Shown here piece by piece: positions 26,497 to 36,094 of a stretch of DNA of 64,000 bases. Origin of the DNA: Rhizobium binae (GTDB taxonomy: Bacteria > Pseudomonadota > Alphaproteobacteria > Rhizobiales > Rhizobiaceae); contig NZ_CP071604.1 in NCBI RefSeq assembly GCF_017357225.1, positions 2,979,001 through 3,043,000 of the forward strand. The letters run 5' to 3'. The number at the start of each line of letters is the position of its first letter. Position 1 is the stretch's first letter. The position numbers and the translations under genes are program-made. The notes under the pieces were generated by a model. The model searched no databases, had not been told where the DNA came from, and worked only from the letters and a program-made list of their open reading frames with translations.

Positions 26497-27405
26497 CTAT
26501 CGGCGCATCGACCATCGCAGGCCGAACGCCGCTGCAATCCCGAGTATCGGCCACACGGCCCAAAACGTCCCGCTCCAGGTCAGGACATTGATGCCGACAA
26601 TACCGATCGCCACGATTGCGAGCGCGGTCATCCTGCGGTCGAAACGCCGCTGGTCGCGGTTCCAGACAAACGCGGCAATGACGCCGAAGGCGAGCAAGGG
26701 AAAGCGAGCCCAGAAAACGCCATCCCATGTAAGGAGGTTGATGCCGACCAGCACGATGCCGATGACGCCGAGCACGCTGAACAGTCTTCGCCTCTCCGGC
26801 ACCGGCTTCGTCTCGGCGATCGCCGCCGCCGGCTGCGGCCGGGGCGCGGCTGGCCGTTGGAAAGGCGGCGCCCCGTCGCTTCCGTCGCCGATCTTCACCG
26901 CATAGCTCGGCACGCCGTCTTGGACGTTCTTGACGATCAGCGGCCCGAGAAATTCGAAAGCGACAGCCACCTTGTTGCGCACCTGGTCGTAGACCGTGCT
27001 GGATATGACGATGCCCCCAGGCGCGGCGGAAGCCTGCAGACGCGCGGCGATGTTGACGCCGTCGCCATAGATGTCGTCGCCCTCGACGATCACATCGCCG
27101 AGATTGATGCCGATGCGGAAGAGCATGCGCCCGTCTTCCGGGCGGCGGGCGTTGAATCCGGCAAGTTCATTCTGCGTATCGACGGCCGCGCGTACCGCCT
27201 CGACCACGCTCGGAAAATCGGCGATCAGCCCATCGCCCCAAGTATTGATGACACGGCCGCCATGGCTTGCGATCAGCCGCCCCATTGCCTCGCGGCAGCG
27301 CTTCAGGGTCGCAAGCGTCCCCTCCTCGTCGGCTCCCATCAGCCGCGTATAACCCTGCACGTCAGCACAGAAGATCGTCGTCAGCTTGCGCCGGGTTTCA
27401 CTCAT
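26497..27405 (-). CDS. Class III adenylate/guanylate cyclase with C-terminal membrane helices
   Basis: A 302-residue protein. The cyclase homology domain is at residues ~8-170: metal-binding Asp15 (FCADVQGY) and Asp58 (WGDGL), and transition-state Asn118 and Arg122 (GVNIAARLQ). The position normally holding the substrate Lys is Asn54 (VINTWGD), while the adenine-side Asp111 is kept. A Pro/Ala-rich linker (~185-205) leads to four hydrophobic helices arranged as two copies of a unit with GINLLTWDGVFWA and GINVLTWSGTFWA, like tandem 2TM domains. I chose the ATG at 27405 (MSETRRKL). It stands alone with 290-base gaps on both sides. Confidence 0.88.
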   Translation of the reverse strand: MSETRRKLTTIFCADVQGYTRLMGADEEGTLATLKRCREAMGRLIASHGGRVINTWGDGLIADFPSVVEAVRAAVDTQNELAGFNARRPEDGRMLFRIGINLGDVIVEGDDIYGDGVNIAARLQASAAPGGIVISSTVYDQVRNKVAVAFEFLGPLIVKNVQDGVPSYAVKIGDGSDGAPPFQRPAAPRPQPAAAIAETKPVPERRRLFSVLGVIGIVLVGINLLTWDGVFWARFPLLAFGVIAAFVWNRDQRRFDRRMTALAIVAIGIVGINVLTWSGTFWAVWPILGIAAAFGLRWSMRR

Positions 27406-27426
27406 GGTCCCTCGTCTCCGTAGCAT

Positions 27427-27696
27427 TCCGATCCGGAAGCTTCGCTGCGGAGGCTGAGCCCGTTTGAATAAGATCGATAGAGCGACCGCAGCGGCGGCAG
27501 ATTACGAAGGCTTGGCCCTTGTTGCCACCGATAATTGCGGATCATTGCGCTTTCAGAACACGAAAGGTTTGCCGACTTGCGCTCGCCCCGTCCCCGCCCC
27601 CTTGAAAGCTGTTAAATACGCGCACCCGTTTTCTCGCGAGCAACGAAGATCGCCGTGGTCGCGACCGCACCAGGGGCAATCTCCCATGCCCACAGA
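27427..27696. other. Intergenic gap, nothing recognised
   Basis: 270 bases between the cyclase start and the spoVR stop. It should hold the cyclase promoter. I see no gene, RNA or strong hairpin. Confidence 0.5.
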
Positions 27697-29247
27697 TTAT
27701 TGAACGATCTTGCGCGGGCTCGCCGTATGTTCCTTGGCGACGGTGCTCGAACTGTCGATTTCCTGGAGCAAGACGTCGTAGCCCCAGAGATCGGCGAGAT
27801 GTTGCAGCACGAGCTTCGTGTCGTTCTCCTGAAGATAGCAGCCGTTCATGACGATATGCTGCAGCAGCAGCCGGCGATCGCCGGCGAGGTCGACATCGAC
27901 GATATCGATGGCCGGATCGGTCCAACCGATATCATATTCGCGGGAGAGCTGGCGGCGGATGCGCAGGTAGCCCCGCTCATTGTGGATCGCCGAAACCAGC
28001 ACACCCTCGGTCTGTTCTGGATCGTCGTAGAGATGGAACAGCCGCAATTGCCGGATGAGGTTCGGGCTCAGGAACTGGCTGATGAAACTCTCGTCGCGGT
28101 AATTGGCCCAGACGTCGCGTAGCACCGCCATTGCATCGCCGCGGCCGGCGATGTCTGGGAACCATGCGCGGTCCTCGTCCGTCGGCTTCGTGACGATCCT
28201 CTCGATATCCTGCATCATCGCAAAACCAAGCGCATAGGGATTGAAACCCGAAAACCGCCGGTCGTCATAGCTTGGCTGGAAGACGACATTGGCGTGCGAC
28301 TTCAGAAATTCGAGGAAGTTTCCATCACTGATCTGCCCCCGCTCGTGAAGCCGATTCATGATCCGGTAGTGGACGAAGGTTGCGGTTCCCTCATTCATGA
28401 CCTTCGTCTGCCGCTGGGGATGGAAGTATTGCGCGACATGGCGCACGATCCGAAGAATCTCGCGCTGCCAAGGCTGCAATCGCGGCGCAGATTTCTCAAG
28501 AAAATACAGGATATTGTCTTGAGGCAGGCCGAGCGCGGCGCGGCGCTTTTCCAAGCCGATGTCACCTGCCTTCTTCGCCTTGCCGACGGGAACCGTACGC
28601 CACAGGTCGTTGAACATCTGCTCTTCGTGGGCGCGGCGCTCCTGCTGCCGCTTCTCCTCCTGGCGAAGATCGGTCGCAGTCTTGCCTGCGTATCGATGCA
28701 CTCCGTGCGACATCAGCGCATGCGCGGCATCGAGCGTCCGCTCGACCGCCATCTCGCCATACCGTTCTTCGCAGCGCGTGATATAACCCTTTGCGAAATC
28801 GAGGTAATCGAGAATTCCCTCGGCATCGGTCCAGAGCTTGAAGAGATAGTTGTTCTTGAAGAAGTGATTATGGCCGAAGGCGGCATGGGCGGTGACGAGC
28901 GTCTGCATCGTCGCCGTGTTCTCTTCCATCAGATAGGAGATGCAGGGGGAACTGTTGATGACGATCTCATAGGCAAGGTCGCGCATCCCGCGGCGGTAGA
29001 ATGTTTCGTGATGCGCGAAGTGTTTTCCGAAGGACCAATGGCGGTAAAAGAGCGGCATGCCGGTTGAAGAATAAGCATCCAGCATCTGCTCCGAGGTGAT
29101 GACCTCGATCTGGTTCGGATAGACGTCGAGGCCGAGTTCGCCGAGCGCAATCGCCTCGCAGGCATCGTGAATGCGCTGCAGCGTTGCGAAGTCCCAGTCG
29201 GCACCCTCGAACAAAAGCCGGTCTCTCGGCCTCACCGTCATGGTCAT
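27697..29247 (-). CDS. spoVR: SpoVR family protein
   Basis: A 516-residue cytosolic protein of the SpoVR/YcgB family, found in many non-sporulating bacteria beside prkA and yeaH. Family blocks visible: GLDVYPNQIEVITSEQMLDAY, YRHWSFGKHFAHHETFYRRG, YEIVINSSPCISYLMEENT, AHAAFGHNHFFKNN, and the C-terminal DVDLAGDRRLLLQHIVMNG. Function is unknown, with links to general stress and starvation in enterobacteria. It is the last gene of the operon, overlapping yeaH by ATGA (29244-29247). Confidence 0.95.
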   Translation of the reverse strand: MTMTVRPRDRLLFEGADWDFATLQRIHDACEAIALGELGLDVYPNQIEVITSEQMLDAYSSTGMPLFYRHWSFGKHFAHHETFYRRGMRDLAYEIVINSSPCISYLMEENTATMQTLVTAHAAFGHNHFFKNNYLFKLWTDAEGILDYLDFAKGYITRCEERYGEMAVERTLDAAHALMSHGVHRYAGKTATDLRQEEKRQQERRAHEEQMFNDLWRTVPVGKAKKAGDIGLEKRRAALGLPQDNILYFLEKSAPRLQPWQREILRIVRHVAQYFHPQRQTKVMNEGTATFVHYRIMNRLHERGQISDGNFLEFLKSHANVVFQPSYDDRRFSGFNPYALGFAMMQDIERIVTKPTDEDRAWFPDIAGRGDAMAVLRDVWANYRDESFISQFLSPNLIRQLRLFHLYDDPEQTEGVLVSAIHNERGYLRIRRQLSREYDIGWTDPAIDIVDVDLAGDRRLLLQHIVMNGCYLQENDTKLVLQHLADLWGYDVLLQEIDSSSTVAKEHTASPRKIVQ

Positions 29248-30518
29248 GGCGTCACCCTCGCCTGTGCCTCACGTTTCTGGAAGAGATCGTGGAAAACAGG
29301 GAATATCTCGCCTCGCCGGCAGACCTTGCGCATCGAAAGCGGCAGCGCTTCGGAACGGATCCCGTCATAGAGCATCCAGAGCGGTGACCGCGATATGGAA
29401 GAATCGCCGCCTTCCTCGCCCACCTCAATATAGGCAAAATACTGGCACAACGGCAGAATCTCGCGCAGCAAGTGCCCGGTCAGGTTTCCGTCGGAATGGG
29501 CGTTGTCGCCGTCCGAGGCCTGGGCGCCGTAGATATTCCACTCGGCCGGATCGAAGCGCGCCGCGATAATCGCCCGCATCGCCGCGAGGGCGCTGGAAAC
29601 AAGCGTGCCGCCCGTCGCGGGCCCGTAGAAGAAGGTTTCCTCGTCGACTTCCTCGGCCCTGTCGGTATGACGGATGAAGACGATTTCCACTTTCTTGTAG
29701 CGTTTCGACAGGAAAAGATAGAGCAGCAGATAGAACCGCTTCGCCAGATCCTTCATGTGCTCCGACATGGAGCCCGAGACGTCCATCAGGCAGAACATTA
29801 CCGCTTTTGCCACAGGCTTCGGCTCGTTTTCGAAGCGGCGATATCGCACGTCGAGCGGATCGATATAGGGAATGCGCCGGCTTTTTTCCCTCAGCGATTT
29901 GAGCTTTGCCTCAAGCGCCAGACGGCTCTCGTCGTCCTCGCATTCCTCAATCTGCCGCTGCAGTGCTTCCATTTCCTCGCGCCGCGGACGGCCAAGCGCG
30001 ACACGGCGCATCATCGCAAGCTTCGTCGTGCGGCCGACGGCGATGTTGGAGGGCGATCCCGAAACCGAATAGCCGGCCCGGATTGGCGTTTCCTCCTCGG
30101 TTTCGGCTAGACGCCGCTTTGCGAGATCGGGCAGTTCAAGATCGTCAAGGAACACATCGAGGAATTCCTCCCGCGTCAGCACGAAACGGAAGCCGTCCTC
30201 ACCGTCGCCCTCGCCCGCGTTCTTTGGTTTTCCACCTCGGCCGCCGGGCGGACGTGGCAGAATATCACCTTCAACGAAGGCCCGGTTGCCGGGCAGGATA
30301 TGATCGCTGATGCCGCCCTCGCCCCTGCGCAGGCTCGGTTCGGCCATTCCATCGATCGGCAGGCTAATCTCCCCGCCGTCGAGCACATCGCGAATGTTGC
30401 GGTTTTGCAGAGAGCGTTTGACCGCCTGCTGCACGGCGCCCTTCATGCGTCGAAGGAACCGCTGCCGATTTTCCAGACTTTTACCGCGCGGATTCAGCCG
30501 CCGGTCGACAATGTGCAT
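29244..30518 (-). CDS. yeaH: YeaH/YhbH (DUF444) family protein
   Basis: A 424-residue protein with a von Willebrand A-like C-terminal half. The MIDAS-type motif is in FCLMDVSGSMSEHM, followed by RFYLLLYLFLSKRYKKVEIVFIRHTD and YGAQASDGDNAHSD. The N-terminal part is basic and binds the family name by HIVDRRLNPRGKSLENRQRF. It is the middle gene of prkA-yeaH-spoVR; the prkA stop lies 12 bases upstream. Probable partner or substrate of PrkA, by consistent co-occurrence. Confidence 0.95.
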   Translation of the reverse strand: MHIVDRRLNPRGKSLENRQRFLRRMKGAVQQAVKRSLQNRNIRDVLDGGEISLPIDGMAEPSLRRGEGGISDHILPGNRAFVEGDILPRPPGGRGGKPKNAGEGDGEDGFRFVLTREEFLDVFLDDLELPDLAKRRLAETEEETPIRAGYSVSGSPSNIAVGRTTKLAMMRRVALGRPRREEMEALQRQIEECEDDESRLALEAKLKSLREKSRRIPYIDPLDVRYRRFENEPKPVAKAVMFCLMDVSGSMSEHMKDLAKRFYLLLYLFLSKRYKKVEIVFIRHTDRAEEVDEETFFYGPATGGTLVSSALAAMRAIIAARFDPAEWNIYGAQASDGDNAHSDGNLTGHLLREILPLCQYFAYIEVGEEGGDSSISRSPLWMLYDGIRSEALPLSMRKVCRRGEIFPVFHDLFQKREAQARVTP

Positions 30519-30530
30519 AATGGCTCCGCA

Positions 30531-32474
30531 TTAACTTGCCTGTTTGACGCGCATGTACCATTCCACAAGGCGTCGAACCTGCCTCTCGGTGTAACCTCGC
30601 GCGGCCATGCGCGAGACGAATTCGCTATGCTTCTTTTCTGTCTCCGAATCCTTCTTCGATCCGAAGGAAATGACCGGCAAAAGATCTTCGACCTGCGAGA
30701 ACATGCGCTTCTCGATGACTTCCCGGATCTTCTCGTAGCTCGTCCAGGACGGATTCTTTCCGCCGTTGGCTGCCCGCGATCGCAACGAGAACTTGACAAT
30801 TTCGTTGCGGAAATCCTTCGGATTGGCAATTCCGGCCGGCTTTTCGATTTTCGTCAGTTCCTGATTGAGGAGCTCGCGGTCGAGAAGCTGGCCGGTATCG
30901 GGATCCTTGAAGTCCACATCTTCGATCCAGGCATCGGCATAATCTACGTAGCGGTCGAACAGGTTCTGTCCGTAGTCCGCATAGGATTCAAGATAAGCCT
31001 TCTGAATCTCGTTGCCAATGAACTCTGCGTAGCGCGGCGCAAGATCGGCCTTGATGAATTCCAGATAGCGCTTCTCGACATCGTCGGAAAATTGCTCGCG
31101 ACGGATCGCCTGTTCCAGCACATACATCAGGTGAACGGGATCGGCGCCGATATCCGTGGTGTCGTGATTGAAGGTGGAGGCGAGCACCTTGAAGGCGAAG
31201 CGGGTCGATATCCCGTCCATGCCTTCGTCGATGCCGGCAGCATCCCGGTATTCTTGGACGCTGCGGGCACGCGGATCGCTTTCCTTCAGGCTTTCGCCGT
31301 CATAGGTGCGCATCTTCGAGAAGAAGGTCGAGTTCTCATGCTTGCGCAGGCGCGAAAGCACGGAAAAACGAGCCAGCATTTCGAGCGTTGCCGGGGCGCA
31401 TGGTGCATCCGCCAGTTCCGATCCCTCGATCAGCTTTTCGTAGATCTTTTGTTCTTCCGTCACCCGCAGGCAATAAGGCACCTTGATGACGCAGATACGA
31501 TCGATAAAGGCCTCGTTGTTCTTGTTGGCCTTGAAGGTCTGCCACTCCGCCTCGTTCGAATGCGCAAGGACGATGCCGGAGAAGGGTATGGCGCCGATAT
31601 TTTCGGAGCCGATATAGTTGCCCTCCTGCGTCGCCGTCAGCAGCGGATGCAGCATCTTGATCGGCGCCTTGAACATCTCGACGAATTCGAGAATGCCCTG
31701 GTTGGCGCGGTTGAGCCCGCCCGAATAGCTGTAGGCATCGGGATCGTTCTGGGAGTAGGTTTCCAGCTTGCGGATGTCGACCTTGCCGACCAGCGACGAG
31801 ATGTCCTGATTGTTCTCGTCTCCAGGCTCGGTTTTGGCAATTGCGATCTGGCGCAGCCGCGAAGGCTGTATTCTGACGACGCGGAATCGGGAAATATCGC
31901 CGCCGAAATCGTCGAGCCGCTTCAGGCACCATGGGCTCATCAGCCCGTTCAGCCGCCGGAGGGGGATGCCGTACTGCTCCTGGAGGAGCGAGCCCATTGT
32001 CTCAGGATCGAACAGGTTGAGCGGGCTTTCAAACACGGGACTGATCTCGTCGCCCGCCTTCAGCACGTAGATCGGATGAACCTCCATCAGCTGCTTCAGC
32101 CGCTCCGCCAGCGACGACTTGCCGCCGCCCACCGGGCCGAGGAGATAGAGAATTTGCTTGCGCTCTTCGAGCCCCTGCGCCGCGTGGCGGAAGAAGGAAA
32201 CGATGCGTTCGATGGTCTCTTCCATGCCGTGAAAGCCGGCAAAGGCCGGATAGACGCGGATGGTCCTGTTCATGAAGATCCGGCCGAGGCGCGTGTCTTT
32301 GGCGGTGTCGACCATCTGCGGTTCGCCGATCGCTGCAAGCAGGCGCTCCGTCGCATTCGCAAAGGCGATCGGTTCTTTTTTGCAGAGATCGAGATATTCC
32401 GAAACCGACATGTCGGTCTCGCGGCGCGCTTCATAACTGCGCGTGAACGCATCGAATACGGATTCACTCAGCAT
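30531..32474 (-). CDS. prkA: PrkA family serine protein kinase / AAA ATPase
   Basis: A 647-residue PrkA protein. The AAA part has a Walker A at residues 113-120 (GPVGGGKS) preceded by RKQILYLL. The C-terminal kinase-like domain follows (from about residue 400). Related PrkA/YeaG proteins act in nitrogen-starvation and stationary-phase responses, and some members behave as AAA proteases rather than kinases. The ATG at 32474 has GGAGG seven bases upstream. It heads the operon and is preceded by a 412-base AT-rich control region. Confidence 0.96.
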   Translation of the reverse strand: MLSESVFDAFTRSYEARRETDMSVSEYLDLCKKEPIAFANATERLLAAIGEPQMVDTAKDTRLGRIFMNRTIRVYPAFAGFHGMEETIERIVSFFRHAAQGLEERKQILYLLGPVGGGKSSLAERLKQLMEVHPIYVLKAGDEISPVFESPLNLFDPETMGSLLQEQYGIPLRRLNGLMSPWCLKRLDDFGGDISRFRVVRIQPSRLRQIAIAKTEPGDENNQDISSLVGKVDIRKLETYSQNDPDAYSYSGGLNRANQGILEFVEMFKAPIKMLHPLLTATQEGNYIGSENIGAIPFSGIVLAHSNEAEWQTFKANKNNEAFIDRICVIKVPYCLRVTEEQKIYEKLIEGSELADAPCAPATLEMLARFSVLSRLRKHENSTFFSKMRTYDGESLKESDPRARSVQEYRDAAGIDEGMDGISTRFAFKVLASTFNHDTTDIGADPVHLMYVLEQAIRREQFSDDVEKRYLEFIKADLAPRYAEFIGNEIQKAYLESYADYGQNLFDRYVDYADAWIEDVDFKDPDTGQLLDRELLNQELTKIEKPAGIANPKDFRNEIVKFSLRSRAANGGKNPSWTSYEKIREVIEKRMFSQVEDLLPVISFGSKKDSETEKKHSEFVSRMAARGYTERQVRRLVEWYMRVKQAS

Positions 32475-32886
32475 GGGACCTCCATTAAGGTTATGCCGCA
32501 GGCTCTAAGCCGTATAACCATCGAGATGGCCACGGCGTTCCTAAGAATCAATAGTTTCGTAGGTATATTCGACGCCTACCGGCTGTTTGTGGCAATGCAC
32601 AAAAAATTGCATGCACCGGTATTTTTTTACTCTACGAAACTGTTTGTATAATAGTTGAAAAAAGGGGCATTGCGATATCAGCACATTTAGCGACGTGACA
32701 TGATTGTCAAAAAGGTGTGCAATGGCGCCCGTGATTCGAGAATGCGGAAAAACAGCGATCGGCAGCCGATAAGGGCAGCTTAGATCGGGCGGATGCCGAT
32801 GCGCCGCCAGTAAATTCGGTAAATTCCAGGGGAAAGTGGCGCGTGGCGATCACGCGCCCCGATTCGCAATCGTGCCTCCGCCGGCC
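32475..32886. other. AT-rich upstream region of prkA
   Basis: 412 bases without a convincing gene. It is clearly AT-richer than its surroundings around 32555-32700, with a TTTGTG-N6-CACAAA dyad near 32586-32603 and TATAAT-like hexamers. This is probably the prkA promoter/leader. The left end (32820-32886) is just the 3' side of the convergent VOC gene. Confidence 0.5.
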
Positions 32887-33363
32887 TCAGCCGTTGAACG
32901 CCCTCTCCAGCGCAGCAAGATCAATCTTGACCATGCCGAGCATCACCTCGGTGACGCGCTTGGCCCGCTCTCGATCGCTGTCTGCGACCATCTCGGAAAG
33001 CGCCCGCGGCACGATCTGCCAGGAAAGGCCCCAGCGGTCCTTGAGCCAGCCGCAGGCTTCAGGCGTGCCGCCATTGGCGAGAAACGCATCCCAGATCCGA
33101 TCGATCTCGGCCTGGCTGTCGAGCAGAATGGCAACCGAGAAGGAATGATTGAAGCTGTCGAGCGGGCCGGCCTTCATCGCCAGGAAGGCTTGATCGCCGA
33201 GCGTGAATTCGATCATTTCGACGCTGCCCGGAGGCCCGCTCGGCGTTTCCGCCGGCAATATGGTGGTGCGGCCGATGCTGGAATCCGGAATGACCGATAC
33301 GTAGAATTCGACGGCTTCGCGCGCTTGCTCCGCGAACCAGAGATTTGAAACGACCTTCGGCAT
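32887..33363 (-). CDS. PhnB-like VOC superfamily protein
   Basis: A 158-residue glyoxalase/bleomycin-resistance-fold protein of the 3-demethylubiquinone methyltransferase-like group (PF06983-like). Pattern: NLWFAEQAREAVEFYVSVIPDSSIG, FLAMKAGPLDSFNHSFSVAI, EIDRIWDAFLANGGTPEACGWLKDRWGLSWQIVP. The name of the group is historical; methyltransferase activity is not expected. The start at 33363 is fixed by AGGAGG upstream. It is divergent from uvrD. Confidence 0.9.
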   Translation of the reverse strand: MPKVVSNLWFAEQAREAVEFYVSVIPDSSIGRTTILPAETPSGPPGSVEMIEFTLGDQAFLAMKAGPLDSFNHSFSVAILLDSQAEIDRIWDAFLANGGTPEACGWLKDRWGLSWQIVPRALSEMVADSDRERAKRVTEVMLGMVKIDLAALERAFNG

Positions 33364-33599
33364 GAACAGCCTCCTGTTGACGAGGGTTGCCGGACTCCTG
33401 TCCGATGCCCCGAGGACGTCTCGCCGGCATCGGTTCCGACAGGGTGGCTCGGATTTTTTCGCTGCTCGGCCGTACGACGATCGCAGCCACACCCAGCGGC
33501 GGCCCTGCCGCCGGCATCGGTCCGCAATTGCGGTGGTTCGGGAATGAAAGCAGAACATCTTTTCTGGTCTTTCCCTCCCGAATCACTACATTACGCGCC

Positions 33600-36071
33600 A
33601 TGAGCAACAGTTTCGACGATATTCCCTTCTTCGACGAAGAGCCGGGCGAGATGGCGCGCAAGCCACAGCTGCCTGCCGCACCGGTCGGAAGGGCGGCCGG
33701 CGGGATCGCCGCCCGAGCCATGGCGGCGCGCGACGGCGGCAAGCGACCGGATTACCTCGCCGGCCTTAATCCCGAACAGACGGAAGCCGTGGAAACCCTG
33801 GAAGGTCCGGTTCTCGTCCTTGCCGGCGCCGGCACCGGCAAGACGCGGGTGCTGACCACGCGCATCGCCCATATCCTCAATAGCGGCCGCGCCTTCCCCT
33901 CGCAGATCCTCGCCGTCACCTTCACCAACAAGGCAGCGCGCGAGATGAAGGAACGCATCGCGCTGCTCGTCGGCGGCGCCGTCGAAGGCATGCCCTGGCT
34001 CGGCACCTTCCATTCTATCGGCGTCAAGCTTCTGCGCCGCCACGCCGAGCTCGTCGGCCTCAGCTCCGACTTCACCATTCTCGACACCGACGACGTCGTC
34101 CGTCTGATCAAGCAGCTGATCCAGGCCGAGGGTCTCGACGACAAACGCTGGCCGGCCAAGCAGTTCGCCGGCATGATCGACACCTGGAAGAACAAGGGCC
34201 TCGGCCCAGCCGATATTCCCGAAGGCGACGCCCGCGCCTTTGCCAATGGCCGCGGCCGCGATCTCTATTTCGCCTACCAGGCGCGCCTGTCGACGCTGAA
34301 TGCCTGCGATTTCGGCGACCTGCTGATGCATCCGATCGCGATCTTCCGCAAGAATCCGGACCTCCTGAAGGAATATCACGGCCGCTTCCGCTACATTCTC
34401 GTCGATGAATATCAGGATACCAACACCGCCCAATATATGTGGCTGAGGCTGCTTGCCCAGCGCAGCAAGGGCGAGCCGCAGAATGTCTGCTGCGTCGGCG
34501 ACGACGACCAGTCCATCTACGGCTGGCGTGGCGCGGAGGTCGACAATATCCTGCGCTTCGAGAAGGATTTCCCCGGCGCCAAGGTGATCAAGCTCGAACG
34601 CAATTACCGCTCGACCGAACATATCCTCGGAACCGCCGCCCATCTGATCGCCCACAATGAAGGCCGCCTCGGCAAGACGCTGTTCACCGAACGCGCCGAT
34701 CCCGACGACGTCAAGGTGCAGGTCCACGCCTCCTGGGATTCGGAGGAGGAAGCCCGCGCCATCGGCGAGGAGATCGAGCAGCTCCAGCGCAACAAGCATC
34801 TGCTGAACGACATGGCGATCCTTGTGCGCGCCTCCTTCCAGATGCGCGAATTCGAAGACCGCTTCGTCACCCTCGGCCTCAACTACCGCGTCATCGGCGG
34901 CCCACGCTTCTACGAGCGCCTCGAAATCCGCGATGCCATGGCCTATTTCCGCCTGGTCGCGCAGCCGGCCGACGACCTCGCCTTCGAGCGCATCATCAAT
35001 ACGCCGAAGCGCGGCCTCGGCGACACGACGGTGCGCGCCCTGCACGACTATGCGCGGGCCCGCGACATCCCGATGCTGGCGGCAGCGGCCGACATGATCG
35101 AGACCGACGAGCTGAAGCCGAAGGCGCGTAAAGCCCTCTTCGACGTGATTCAATCTTTCCGCCGATGGCAGGAACTGCTTGAAAACACACCGCATACCGA
35201 GCTTGCCGAGCAGATACTCGAAGAGTCCGGCTATACGGATATGTGGAAGAACGACAAGAGCGCCGAAGCGCCCGGCCGCCTCGAAAACCTGAAGGAACTG
35301 ATCCGCTCGATGGACAGCTTCGAGTCGATGCGCGGCTTCCTCGAGCACGTCTCGCTCGTCATGGATGCAGAGACCAACGAGAACCTCGACGCCGTCTCGA
35401 TCATGACGCTGCATTCGGCCAAGGGCCTGGAATTCGATACCGTCTTTCTGCCGGGATGGGAGGAAGGCCTCTTTCCGCACCAGCGCTCGCTGGATGAGAG
35501 CGGCCGTGCCGGTCTTGAGGAAGAACGACGGCTCGCCTATGTCGGCATCACCCGTGCCAAGCGCCGCTGCCATATCTGGTTCGTCTCCAATCGCCGCATC
35601 CACGGCCTCTGGCAATCGACGCTACCCTCGCGTTTCCTCGACGAACTGCCGGAAACCCATGTCGAGGTCGCCGAGATGGAGCAGAGCTACGGCGGTTACG
35701 GCCGCGGTGGCTATGGCCAGTCACGCTTCGACAAGGCCGAACCCTTTGCCAACTCCTATTCCACGCCAGGCTGGAAACGCGCCCAGGCCAACAGGACCGA
35801 CGCCACGCGCGACAACTGGGGCACCCGTTCCGGCCACGCCGTCGAGCGCATCGGCTATGGCGAAAGCGGTCCGAAGGGACGCACGATCGAGGGCGAACTG
35901 GTCGCAAAGTCGACCTCGTCGGAGCCGTCGCGCTTCACCCTCGGCGATCGCGTATTCCACATGAAATTTGGCAATGGCAACATTACCGGCATCGAAGGCA
36001 ACAAGCTGACGATCGACTTCGACCGTGCGGGGCAGAAGCGGGTGCTGGACGGTTTCGTCGAGCGCGTCTGA
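33600..36071 (+). CDS. uvrD: UvrD/PcrA-type DNA helicase
   Basis: An 823-residue superfamily 1A helicase for nucleotide-excision and mismatch repair. Motifs in order: Q motif (GLNPEQTEAVE), Walker A GAGTGKTR, Ia TFTNKAAREM, II VDEYQDTN, III GDDDQSIYGWRG, IV KLERNYRS, V SIMTLHSAKGLEFDTVFLPG, VI VGITRAKRRCHI. The C-terminal tail has a Tyr/Gly-rich linker (GGYGRGGYG) and ends in a Tudor-like piece (GDRVFHMKFGNGNITGIEG). The ATG at 33600 (MSNSFDDIPFFDEEPGE) is the natural start; the frame is open upstream without family similarity. Confidence 0.96.
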   Translation: MSNSFDDIPFFDEEPGEMARKPQLPAAPVGRAAGGIAARAMAARDGGKRPDYLAGLNPEQTEAVETLEGPVLVLAGAGTGKTRVLTTRIAHILNSGRAFPSQILAVTFTNKAAREMKERIALLVGGAVEGMPWLGTFHSIGVKLLRRHAELVGLSSDFTILDTDDVVRLIKQLIQAEGLDDKRWPAKQFAGMIDTWKNKGLGPADIPEGDARAFANGRGRDLYFAYQARLSTLNACDFGDLLMHPIAIFRKNPDLLKEYHGRFRYILVDEYQDTNTAQYMWLRLLAQRSKGEPQNVCCVGDDDQSIYGWRGAEVDNILRFEKDFPGAKVIKLERNYRSTEHILGTAAHLIAHNEGRLGKTLFTERADPDDVKVQVHASWDSEEEARAIGEEIEQLQRNKHLLNDMAILVRASFQMREFEDRFVTLGLNYRVIGGPRFYERLEIRDAMAYFRLVAQPADDLAFERIINTPKRGLGDTTVRALHDYARARDIPMLAAAADMIETDELKPKARKALFDVIQSFRRWQELLENTPHTELAEQILEESGYTDMWKNDKSAEAPGRLENLKELIRSMDSFESMRGFLEHVSLVMDAETNENLDAVSIMTLHSAKGLEFDTVFLPGWEEGLFPHQRSLDESGRAGLEEERRLAYVGITRAKRRCHIWFVSNRRIHGLWQSTLPSRFLDELPETHVEVAEMEQSYGGYGRGGYGQSRFDKAEPFANSYSTPGWKRAQANRTDATRDNWGTRSGHAVERIGYGESGPKGRTIEGELVAKSTSSEPSRFTLGDRVFHMKFGNGNITGIEGNKLTIDFDRAGQKRVLDGFVERV

Positions 36072-36094
36072 TCGCACGACGAAACCTGGGGCAG

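Noticed and set aside
30300..32651. 783-codon rightward frame opposite prkA
   Set aside because: Antisense shadow; PrkA with Walker A and operon context is on the minus strand.
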